Source of the DNA: Algiphilus sp022763315 | GTDB lineage: Bacteria; Pseudomonadota; Gammaproteobacteria; Nevskiales; Nevskiaceae | NCBI RefSeq assembly: GCF_965249985.1 | Contig: NZ_OZ252280.1 | DNA length: 64,000 nucleotides | Reading direction: 5' to 3' (one strand) | In this document: in pieces, positions 55,339 through 62,795 of the stretch | How positions within the stretch are numbered: position 1 is the first letter of the stretch | How the letters are laid out: each line of letters opens with the position of its first letter | Position numbers and translations under genes: made by a program | The notes under the pieces: generated by a model | The model's input: the letters and a program-made list of their open reading frames with translations, nothing else | Database searches by the model: none | Told to the model about the DNA's origin: nothing

Positions 55339-56102
55339 CAGCTGCGGTCTTTCAAGGCGCGCAGCGCAGCGAAGGTGTCCACACCAGGGGGCACGGCCTG
55401 CCCCACCATTCCGGATACGGCTTCCGCCAACGCCACCTCGTCTGCGCGCAGGAAGGGGTTGAAAGCGCGCTGTGCGCCGATGGTGGTCGGCAGCGTGGGC
55501 GCATCCTGGGCGCGGCGCTGCTTGGCATCGGCCTCCACCTGCCGCAGCAGGTCGTGGTCGGGCTCGACGCGGCGCGCAAAGGCCAGATTGGCCAGGGTGT
55601 ACTCGTGCGTGCAGTAGACCGTGGTGTGTTCGGGCAGTGCGGCGAGTCGCGCCAGCGACTGGTACATCTGCTCGGGTTCGCCTTCAAACAGACGTCCACA
55701 GCCGGTATGGAACAGGGTGTCGCCGCAGAAGACACAGTCGGCGCCCACATAGGCGATGTGCCCGAGGGTATGGCCTGGGATCTCCATTACGGTGAAATCC
55801 TCGCCACCGGAGGCGACATGATCGCCCTCGACGACGGCCACATCCAGGGCGGGCAGGCGCTCGCGCTCGGCGGCGGGGCCAATCACGCGGGCGCCGTAGC
55901 GCTGGCGCAGCGTATCCACGCCACCGGTGTGGTCCGGGTGCCAGTGGGTCAGCAGGATGTCCTGAAGCGGGTAATCGTTGGCCTCCAGCCACGCCGTGAC
56001 CACGTCGGCGTCACCGGGATCGACCACGACCGCGGCCTTCCCGTCGAACCACGACCAGATGTAGTTATCTTGAAATGCGGGCAGTGGGACGGCGTTTTTC
56101 AT
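55338..56102 (-). CDS. gloB: Hydroxyacylglutathione hydrolase (glyoxalase II)
   Basis: A 254-residue metallo-beta-lactamase-fold thioesterase that hydrolyses S-lactoylglutathione in methylglyoxal detoxification. The metal motif THWHPDHTGG is near 52-61, further ligands are in PGHTLGHIAY and GDTLFHTGCGR, and YCTHEYTLANLAFA marks the glutathione site. The ATG ending at 56102 gives the family N-terminus (PLPAFQDNYIWSW). Its start codon is only 16 bp from the divergent methyltransferase start. Confidence 0.95.
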   Translation of the reverse strand: MKNAVPLPAFQDNYIWSWFDGKAAVVVDPGDADVVTAWLEANDYPLQDILLTHWHPDHTGGVDTLRQRYGARVIGPAAERERLPALDVAVVEGDHVASGGEDFTVMEIPGHTLGHIAYVGADCVFCGDTLFHTGCGRLFEGEPEQMYQSLARLAALPEHTTVYCTHEYTLANLAFARRVEPDHDLLRQVEADAKQRRAQDAPTLPTTIGAQRAFNPFLRADEVALAEAVSGMVGQAVPPGVDTFAALRALKDRS

Positions 56103-56118
56103 ACTAAGATGCTGCGCA

Positions 56119-56925
56119 ATGCAATACTTCGGGTCAAATGCCGCGCGGGAAGATGCCGCAGCGCGCGCGGAAGCCATCGCACAGCGCCGTGACCAGCGCC
56201 GTGCGCAACGGCGTCAGACAGCGCTTCGGCAGTGGCAGCTCAGCCGCAGGCGTACGGCGGTTGAAGCCTTGGCGGCACTGAGCATACGGGATTCCCTGGG
56301 TGACGTCTTCGGCCGCTGGTGCCTGCAACTCGGTGCATGCGGTCGCGACCTGACCCGCGAAGCCAGCACGTTGCGGCGGGTGCAGTGCACCGCGAATCGC
56401 TTCGAAGGCGGTGCTCTGGTCGCCAACCCTGCGCAGTTGCCGCTCGCCAGCAGCAGTGTCGATGCCGTGGTGATGGCGTTCGCCCTGGAATTCTCGGCGC
56501 ACCCGCACCGTCTGATCCGCGAGGCCAATCGCGTGTTGAACGACCGCGGCGTCCTGTTCATTGTGGGTCAGTCACCGCACGGTCTCGCCGCTGTGCCGCG
56601 TCTGCTCGGCATGGGCGGGCGGGTATTGCCCGCAGGGACCGGGCTGGTGCGGCCCGGTCGTGTCTGCGACTGGCTCGATGTACTCGACTTCGAGCTGGAG
56701 CAGTACCGTGGCTTCTCGCTCGGGCGCCCGCTGCGCGGCCCCTCGCAGGGCGGACTGGCGCGCACCTTCTCGGATTGCTACCTGCTGGTGGCGCGCAAGC
56801 GGGTCTTTCCGCTGACCCCCGCGCGGCAGCCCATGGCGCGCCGCCGGTCGGCGCCCGCACCGGGCGTTGCAGTCACCCATTGTCGACGAGAGCGCCCGGC
56901 AGAAGAGGAAGGTCCGCCAGCATGA
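56119..56925 (+). CDS. Class I SAM-dependent methyltransferase-like protein
   Basis: A 268-residue protein of the family usually encoded between gloB and rnhA. A methyltransferase fold is suggested by LPLASSSVDAVVMAFALEFS and the following LIREANRVLNDRGVLFIVG (motif IV and post-motif region of type 11 methyltransferases). The N-terminal glycine motif is poor (FGRWCLQLGACG), so activity is uncertain. The start has no Shine-Dalgarno; TAAGAT lies 8 nt upstream. It overlaps rnhA by 4 nt. The substrate is unknown. Confidence 0.8.
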   Translation: MQYFGSNAAREDAAARAEAIAQRRDQRRAQRRQTALRQWQLSRRRTAVEALAALSIRDSLGDVFGRWCLQLGACGRDLTREASTLRRVQCTANRFEGGALVANPAQLPLASSSVDAVVMAFALEFSAHPHRLIREANRVLNDRGVLFIVGQSPHGLAAVPRLLGMGGRVLPAGTGLVRPGRVCDWLDVLDFELEQYRGFSLGRPLRGPSQGGLARTFSDCYLLVARKRVFPLTPARQPMARRRSAPAPGVAVTHCRRERPAEEEGPPA

Positions 56926-57371
56926 AGACCGTAGAGATCTATACCGATGGCGCCTGCCGGGGAAACCCTGGGCCCGGCGGCTGGGGTGCAGTGCTACGCC
57001 ATGGCGCCCACGAGAAGACGCTGTGCGGCGGCGAGGCCGAGACCACCAACAACCGCATGGAGCTGATGGCGGCGATTCAGGCACTGGAGGCCCTCAAGAG
57101 TCCGTGCGAGGTCACGCTCTACACCGATTCGGTCTACGTGCGAAACGGCATCACGGAATGGCTCGACGGCTGGCGGCGGCGGGGGTGGAAGACCGCATCC
57201 AAGCAACCGGTCAAGAACCGGGAGCTGTGGCAGCGTCTTGATGCCGCAGCGCAGCGACATCGCATCGACTGGCGCTGGGTGCGCGGGCACTCCGGCAATG
57301 CGGGCAACGAGCATGCCGATCAACTGGCCAATCAGGGGTTGGAGCAGGCGCAGGCGGAGATGGCGGGATGA
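56922..57371 (+). CDS. rnhA: Ribonuclease HI
   Basis: A 149-residue enzyme that degrades RNA in RNA-DNA hybrids. The four acidic active-site residues are present in IYTDGACRGNPG, NNRMELMA, LYTDSVYV and GNEHADQLAN. The basic handle WRRRGWKTASKQPVKN is the bacterial type I feature. It overlaps the methyltransferase gene and dnaQ by 4 nt each. Confidence 0.96.
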   Translation: MKTVEIYTDGACRGNPGPGGWGAVLRHGAHEKTLCGGEAETTNNRMELMAAIQALEALKSPCEVTLYTDSVYVRNGITEWLDGWRRRGWKTASKQPVKNRELWQRLDAAAQRHRIDWRWVRGHSGNAGNEHADQLANQGLEQAQAEMAG

Positions 57372-58087
57372 CCATGCGACAGATCGTGCTGGATACCGAA
57401 ACCACTGGCCTGGAGGCCAGTGAAGGCCATCGCATCATCGAGATCGGTTGTGTCGTGCTGGAACAGCGGCGGCCGGTGGATACCCTGCACTGGTACCTCA
57501 ACCCCGAACGCGACATCGACGAGGGCGCCTTCAATGTGCATGGCATTTCGCGCGCCTTTCTCAGCGACAAGCCGCGCTTTGCCGAGCGCGTCAGCGAACT
57601 GCTCGCCTTCCTCAAGGGCGCCGAGCTCTTGATCCATAACGCGGATTTCGATGTCGGCTTTCTCGATCACGAACTGGCTCGTGCCGGCCTGCCTGAACGC
57701 ATCGCCGACCTGTGCACCGTCACCGACACCTGGGCGCTGGCGAAGAAGAAGCACCCGGGGCAGAAGAACAGCCTCGACGCGCTCTGCAAGCGCTACGACG
57801 TCGACAATTCCAACCGCCAGCTGCACGGCGCCCTGCTTGACGCGCAGCTACTGGCGGAGGTCTATCTGGCGCTGACCGGTGGCCAGGAAACCCTGGCGCT
57901 GCATAGCAGCACGGATGGCCAGAGCGACAGTCTGCCGCCGGCGCTGAAGGCCTTGATCGAATCGGCTGCCGCGCAGCCGCTCGCAGTGGTCCGCGCGAGT
58001 GAGGAAGAGCTGGCCGATCACGAGGCCCGGCTTGCCGAAATCGAAAAACGGGCCGGGCACTGCCTTTGGAAGGCCGAGACCTCCTAG
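57368..58087 (+). CDS. dnaQ: DNA polymerase III epsilon subunit (3'-5' proofreading exonuclease)
   Basis: A 239-residue DEDDh exonuclease. Exo I is VLDTETTGLE (7-16), Exo II is LLIHNADFDVGFLDHEL, and Exo III has the His-Asp pair in LHGALLDAQLLAEVYL. The C-terminal tail that binds the polymerase alpha subunit is present. It follows rnhA with an ATGA overlap, a common gammaproteobacterial pair. It is convergent with aguB, 13 bp apart. Confidence 0.95.
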   Translation: MTMRQIVLDTETTGLEASEGHRIIEIGCVVLEQRRPVDTLHWYLNPERDIDEGAFNVHGISRAFLSDKPRFAERVSELLAFLKGAELLIHNADFDVGFLDHELARAGLPERIADLCTVTDTWALAKKKHPGQKNSLDALCKRYDVDNSNRQLHGALLDAQLLAEVYLALTGGQETLALHSSTDGQSDSLPPALKALIESAAAQPLAVVRASEEELADHEARLAEIEKRAGHCLWKAETS

Positions 58088-58100
58088 GCCTGAGGGAGAC

Positions 58101-58997
58101 TCAGTCGCGATAGCGGCGCAGCAAGTCCGCGTAGGCGTCGATGCGCCGGTCGCGCAGGAATGGCCACCAGCGGCGGACCTGCTCACCGGCGGCCAGGTCG
58201 ATGTCGGCCAACAGCGTGGTGGGCTGGTCCTCGGCCTCGGCAAGCAACTCACCCTGCGGCCCGGCGATGAAGCTGCCACCCCAGAACTGCGCGCCGGGCA
58301 GCACACCCGACGGATCGGGTTCAAAGCCGCAGCGATTGGCGACCAGCACAGGCAGGCCGTTGGCGATGGCATGGGCGCGCTGGATGGTGCGCCAGGCATC
58401 GCGCTGGCGGTGCTGCTCCTCGACCGCTTCCTGCGGATTCCAGCCGATGGCAGTGGGGTAGAGCAGCAGTTCGGCGCCCGCCAGCGCCATCAGACGCGCG
58501 GCCTCCGGATACCACTGATCCCAGCACACCAGCACGCCGAGTCTTCCGACAGCCGTATCGATGGGTTCGAATCCGAGATCGCCGGGCGTGAAGTAGAACT
58601 TCTCGTAGTAGCCCGGATCATCCGGAATGTGCATCTTGCGGTAGATGCCCGCCAGACGGCCGTCCGCGTCCAGCACCGCGGCGGTGTTGTGGTAGAGGCC
58701 GGCGGCGCGCCGTTCAAAGAGGCTGGCGACAATGACCACGCCGAGTTCGGCGGCCACTGCCCCAAGGGCCTCGCTGCTCGGTCCGGGAATGGGCTCGGCG
58801 AGATCGAAGCGGTCCGGATGCTCGTCCTGACAGAAGTAGCGGCTGCGGTGCAGCTCCTGCAGCAGGATGAGCTGGGCGCCCTGGGCTGCGGCGTCGCGAA
58901 TGGCGGCGATGCTGGACTGCAGATTGGCTGCCGTGTCCTCGCCGCAGGGATGCTGGACGACGGCGGCGGTGAGGCGGCGAGAGGGCGGATGCGTCAT
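58101..58997 (-). CDS. aguB: N-carbamoylputrescine amidase
   Basis: A 298-residue carbon-nitrogen hydrolase (nitrilase superfamily) that converts N-carbamoylputrescine to putrescine. The Glu-Lys-Cys triad is visible: LLQELHRSRYFCQ, YRKMHIPDDPGYYEK and LVCWDQWYPEAAR. The AguB-typical DPGYYEKFYFTPGD stretch is complete. I used the ATG ending at 58997, which overlaps aguA by 4 nt. It works directly after agmatine deiminase. Confidence 0.95.
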   Translation of the reverse strand: MTHPPSRRLTAAVVQHPCGEDTAANLQSSIAAIRDAAAQGAQLILLQELHRSRYFCQDEHPDRFDLAEPIPGPSSEALGAVAAELGVVIVASLFERRAAGLYHNTAAVLDADGRLAGIYRKMHIPDDPGYYEKFYFTPGDLGFEPIDTAVGRLGVLVCWDQWYPEAARLMALAGAELLLYPTAIGWNPQEAVEEQHRQRDAWRTIQRAHAIANGLPVLVANRCGFEPDPSGVLPGAQFWGGSFIAGPQGELLAEAEDQPTTLLADIDLAAGEQVRRWWPFLRDRRIDAYADLLRRYRD

Positions 58998-60016
58998 GGT
59001 GAACTCGGTATCTGCATGGTTACGCAGTGCAGACTGCCATGCTGCCGAATCAGTGTCCGGCAGTCGACGCCCCGCACGCGATGCCGGGGGAAGGCGGCGT
59101 GTAACCGTTCCAGGGCAATGGCGTCGGCCGGGTCGTCGTAGGTGGGCACCAGCACGAGCGCATTGCTGATCAGGAAATTGGCGTAGCCGGCCGGCAGGCG
59201 ATGGCCGTCCTCGGGATCGAATACTGCCGCTGGTAGCGGCAGGGGGATGAGTTGATAGGGCTTGTCTTGGGCTGTGCGCAAGGCGCCGAGTTCGTCGGCC
59301 ATGGCGCGCAAGGTGTCGAAGTGCGCGTCCGAAGGATCGTCGCAGGCCTGATAGGCAATGCAATCCGGGCTACAGAAGCGGGCGAGGGTATCGATATGGC
59401 CGTCGGTATCGTCGCCAAGCAGATCGCCATGCGCCAGCCATAGCACCCGCTGTGCGCCCAGCTGGTCGCGCAGTAACGCCTCGACGCCTTCGCGTGTTGC
59501 TCCCGGGTTGCGCGCGGTATCCAGCAGGCAACGCGCGGTGGTCAGGATAGTGCCAGCGCCGTCGCTCTCGATGCTGCCGCCTTCCAACACCCAATCCACC
59601 GAAGCGGTCATGCCCGGCAGGCGAATTTGTTCGGCGAGCTGCGCGGTGAGCGCGTTGTCCAGCGTGGCGTCGAATTTGCCGCCCCAGCCGTCAAAGCGGA
59701 AGTCGAGATGTTGCCATCCATCTTCCCGCCAGACCGTGATCGGGCCGTGATCTCGGGCCCATACGTCATTGCTCGGCAGCGCCACCATCTGCAGGCGTTC
59801 CGGGGCCACGCCGCCCGCCAGCAATTCCGCGCGGCGCGCCTCGGGACGATCGGGCACCACCACCAGCAAGGGCGTTGCCTCGGCAATGGCCACGGCTAGG
59901 CGAAGGAACTGATCATGGGCCGCATCCAGCATCGGCCCGAAATCGCCGTCGGCGTGCGGCCAGGTGAGCTGTACGGCGGCTTGCGGCGCCCATTCGGCGG
60001 GCAGAAGGGTAGACAT
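58994..60016 (-). CDS. aguA: Agmatine deiminase
   Basis: A 340-residue enzyme of the peptidyl-arginine deiminase superfamily that converts agmatine to N-carbamoylputrescine and ammonia. Family motifs are NDVWARDHGPITVWR, the EGGSIESDGAGT segment, HGDLLGDDTDGHID and the catalytic Cys in HGSLHCVTMQIP near the C-terminus. It overlaps aguB by 4 nt, giving a two-step agmatine-to-putrescine operon. Confidence 0.95.
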   Translation of the reverse strand: MSTLLPAEWAPQAAVQLTWPHADGDFGPMLDAAHDQFLRLAVAIAEATPLLVVVPDRPEARRAELLAGGVAPERLQMVALPSNDVWARDHGPITVWREDGWQHLDFRFDGWGGKFDATLDNALTAQLAEQIRLPGMTASVDWVLEGGSIESDGAGTILTTARCLLDTARNPGATREGVEALLRDQLGAQRVLWLAHGDLLGDDTDGHIDTLARFCSPDCIAYQACDDPSDAHFDTLRAMADELGALRTAQDKPYQLIPLPLPAAVFDPEDGHRLPAGYANFLISNALVLVPTYDDPADAIALERLHAAFPRHRVRGVDCRTLIRQHGSLHCVTMQIPSSP

Positions 60017-60157
60017 GGTCGGCGGGGCGGAGCAGTGGTCAGACGGCCCCGGGTGCGCGGCCGGGGCAGGGTGTGCGCGTTCAGCGCGCGGCGCAGTGTA
60101 TGCGCGCCGGACCGGTGGGTGCGAGTGCTTGATGGTGAAGCGGCGGGGCCCGTCGCT

Positions 60158-60523
60158 TCAGGGGCTGCCGGTCACCGCTTCGGATTTGACCTCGAGTTCC
60201 TCGCTCTGCCGAATCGGCTTGACGGCGCGGTTCTTGGGCGCCGCAATGATGGTGCGATCCTTCTCGAAGACGACATAGAAATCGCTGTAGTCCCAGCGCA
60301 CGATGGGCGGGCGCTTCGCGTGGCCGCCGCCAACCTGTTCGAAGCGGGTCTCGGGCGGCCCATACTCGGCTTCCACCGTCGCCATCGTCATGCCGCGCTC
60401 CGGAAGACCCTCCGCCGAGAGCGAGGTCGCCGGAATGCGCAGCGTTTCCGCGTGCAAGGGCGCTACCGCGCAGGCGCTTGCCAGCAGCAGAAGGGGGGGG
60501 AACAGGGTGCGGAATACAGGCAT
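60158..60523 (-). CDS. Small secreted protein, SmpA/OmlA-like
   Basis: A 121-residue protein with a signal peptide (about 1-25, ending LHA). The mature part has RGMTMATVEAEYGPPETRF, the hallmark helix of SmpA/BamE-like folds, then IVRWDYSDFYVVFEKDRTI. No lipobox is placed for anchoring after the signal peptide. Function unknown. Codons for the signal peptide contain a run of eight C (G on the plus strand at 60493-60500). It is divergent from lolC. Confidence 0.8.
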   Translation of the reverse strand: MPVFRTLFPPLLLLASACAVAPLHAETLRIPATSLSAEGLPERGMTMATVEAEYGPPETRFEQVGGGHAKRPPIVRWDYSDFYVVFEKDRTIIAAPKNRAVKPIRQSEELEVKSEAVTGSP

Positions 60524-60588
60524 GGGAATCAGGCTCTTCGCTTTGTCACGAGCATAGCGCAGCCAGAAAGGGCTCAGACAGCCGCCTG

Positions 60589-60597
60589 TGGTCTAAT
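60589..60597 (+). promoter_or_regulatory. Candidate extended -10 of the lolC operon
   Basis: TGGTCTAAT (TG, one base, TCTAAT) with the hexamer ending 8 nt before the lolC ATG and no Shine-Dalgarno between. This would give a leaderless lolC transcript. Confidence 0.4.
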
Positions 60598-60605
60598 CGC
60601 GAACC

Positions 60606-61853
60606 ATGAGCCCACCCGTCGAACTGCTGATCGGCCTGCGCTATGTCCGCGCCAAGCGGCGTAACCATTTCATCGGCTTCATTTCCATCGTCTCCATGTT
60701 GGGCATCGCCATCGGCGTCATGGCGCTGATCGTGGTGCTTTCGGTGATGAACGGTTTTGAAAAGGAGCTGCGGGAGCGAATTCTGGGCATGGCCTCCCAT
60801 GCCACGATCTCAGGCGAGCGCGGCCTGCTCGCCGATTGGCAGCGCATCGCGGAACAGGCGACCGGCGATGCGCGCGTGGTCGCTGCCGCGCCCTACATCA
60901 GCGGCGAGGCCATGCTGCGTGTCCGCGGCCAGACCTCGGGTACCTTGCTCCGCGGTGTGCTGCCGGAGCGCGAGGCGCAGGTCTCCAAACTGCCGGAGTA
61001 CATGCGCGATGGCGGTCTGGAGGCGTTGCAGCCCGGCGGCTTCGGTGTGCTGCTGGGCGCCGAGTTGGCGCGCTCGCTGGGGGTGGCCAAAGGCGATTCC
61101 GTCGATCTGATGGTGCCGCAGGCCAGCGTCACGCCGGCCGGCGTGCTGCCACGTTTTCGTCGCTTCGAGGTAGTCGGCGTCTTCGAAGTGGGGATGTATG
61201 AATTCGATCGCGGCCTCGGAGTGATCCACCTCGACGACGCTCAGGCGCTGCTGCGCATGTCCGATCAGGTGTCCGGCGTGCGGCTGATGCTGGAGGATCT
61301 GTTCCAGGCGCCGCGCGTGGTGCGCGACGTTGCCGAAGGGCTGGGAGGACGCTACCGCATCTCCGACTGGACCCGTGAGCACGCCAACTTCTTCCGTGCC
61401 ATTCGTACGGAGAAGACCGTCATGTTCATCATTCTGTCGCTCATCGTCGGCGTGGCGGCCTTCAACATCGTGTCGACGCTGGTCATGGTGGTGCAGGACA
61501 AGCAGCCGGATATCGCCATCCTGCGCACCATTGGTGCGACGCCACGCATGATCATGCTGATCTTTCTTGTGCAGGGGCTGCTCATCGGCGTCATCGGGAC
61601 CCTGCTCGGGCTCAGCGCCGGCCTGGCGCTGGCGCTCAATATCGATGTGGTGGTGCCCTTCATCGAAGCCCTGACGGGCCAGCAGTTCCTGGCACCGGAT
61701 GTCTATTACATCAGCGATCTTCCCTCCGAGGTGGAGCGCGGCGACCTGATCCGGGTGGGCGGCATGGCCTTCCTGCTGGCGCTGTTCTCCGGGCTCTACC
61801 CCGCGTGGCGCGCTGCCCGCACCCTGCCCGCCGAGGCACTGCGGCATGAGTAG
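60606..61853 (+). CDS. lolC: Lipoprotein-releasing ABC transporter permease LolC/LolE
   Basis: A 415-residue MacB-type permease that extracts outer-membrane lipoproteins from the inner membrane. It has an N-terminal helix after the LLIGLRYVRAKRRNHFIGFIS start, a large periplasmic domain (about 45-265) and three C-terminal helices, with the coupling motif QDKQPDIAILRTIGATPRMI. Only one such permease is encoded before lolD here, so it may act as a homodimer (LolF type) or with a distant partner. There is no Shine-Dalgarno. Confidence 0.93.
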   Translation: MSPPVELLIGLRYVRAKRRNHFIGFISIVSMLGIAIGVMALIVVLSVMNGFEKELRERILGMASHATISGERGLLADWQRIAEQATGDARVVAAAPYISGEAMLRVRGQTSGTLLRGVLPEREAQVSKLPEYMRDGGLEALQPGGFGVLLGAELARSLGVAKGDSVDLMVPQASVTPAGVLPRFRRFEVVGVFEVGMYEFDRGLGVIHLDDAQALLRMSDQVSGVRLMLEDLFQAPRVVRDVAEGLGGRYRISDWTREHANFFRAIRTEKTVMFIILSLIVGVAAFNIVSTLVMVVQDKQPDIAILRTIGATPRMIMLIFLVQGLLIGVIGTLLGLSAGLALALNIDVVVPFIEALTGQQFLAPDVYYISDLPSEVERGDLIRVGGMAFLLALFSGLYPAWRAARTLPAEALRHE

Positions 61854-61856
61854 CGC

Positions 61857-61979
61857 AGCGAGCAGCGTGCGGGGCCCCGCGCAGCGGGGTGTTAGCGTCG
61901 CGAGTCTGCGCGGGAATGGCAGGACAGGGGGGCGATCTCCATGCTTCACGAGCAAAGCGAGCAGCGTGCGGGGCCCCGC
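61857..61979 (+). repeat. Pair of 24-bp direct repeats between lolC and lolD
   Basis: The 24-bp sequence starting AGCGAGCAGCGTGC and containing the 12-bp palindrome GCGGGGCCCCGC occurs twice, at 61857-61880 and 61956-61979, 99 bp apart in register. The 225-bp gap 61854-62078 otherwise holds no gene that I can support. Confidence 0.85.
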
Positions 61980-62078
61980 TCCGCAGGCTGAGCGTGTCCC
62001 CCATCCGCGCGGGCGCTACGGGCGGACGTACCGCAGGAAGCAACTACGCACCGCACACCACCGTTCTGGAGGTGCCCT

Positions 62079-62795
62079 GTGAGCGAAGCCGTCATCGCGG
62101 CAAAAGGACTGACCAAGCGCTTTGCCGATGGGCGCCGGACGCTCACCGTTTTTGAGGACGTCGCTCTGCGCGTCGCCCCCGGCGAATCATTGGCCGTGGT
62201 CGGCGCCAGCGGCTCCGGCAAATCCACGCTACTGCATCTGCTCGGCGGATTGGATCGGCCCGATGCGGGGCGTGTGCTGATCGACGGCAGCGACATGGCG
62301 GCGCTGTCGGACAGCGAGCGCAGTCGCCTGCGCAATCGCGCGCTGGGCTTCGTCTACCAGTTCCATCATCTGCTGCCCGAGTTCAGCGCCCTGGACAACG
62401 TCGCCATGCCGCTGTTGCTGCGACGCGATCCAGCCGCCTCGGCCCGTTCGCGCGCGAAAGAGATGCTGGAGCGCGTCGGGCTGGGTGATCGCCTGCAGCA
62501 CAAGCCGAGCGAGTTGTCGGGCGGCGAGCGACAGCGCGCGGCGGTGGCGCGCGCCCTGGTGACGCAGCCGCGCGCGCTGCTCGCGGATGAACCCACCGGC
62601 AACCTGGACCGGAACAATGCGCAGCGGGTCTTCGATCTCCTGCTCGAGCTGAACCAAGCCTTTGGAACGGCGCTGATCGTGGTCACCCACGACGAGCATC
62701 TGGCGGCCAAGATGCAGCGCATCCATGCACTCGACGGGAGCGATCCGGCGTCGTGGAGCGGACAAGCCGAGGCGGGCTCCTCAGCGCCGGCCTAG
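62079..62795 (+). CDS. lolD: Lipoprotein-releasing system ATP-binding protein LolD
   Basis: A 238-residue ABC ATPase that drives LolC/E. Walker A is GASGSGKST (42-50), the Q-loop region is FVYQFHHLLPEFSALDN (typical of LolD), the signature is LSGGERQRAAVARAL, and Walker B is ALLADEPTGNLD. The GTG start has GGAGG 6 nt upstream. The C-terminus overlaps the comEC frame by about 43 nt if the first GTG is used there. Confidence 0.95.
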   Translation: MSEAVIAAKGLTKRFADGRRTLTVFEDVALRVAPGESLAVVGASGSGKSTLLHLLGGLDRPDAGRVLIDGSDMAALSDSERSRLRNRALGFVYQFHHLLPEFSALDNVAMPLLLRRDPAASARSRAKEMLERVGLGDRLQHKPSELSGGERQRAAVARALVTQPRALLADEPTGNLDRNNAQRVFDLLLELNQAFGTALIVVTHDEHLAAKMQRIHALDGSDPASWSGQAEAGSSAPA

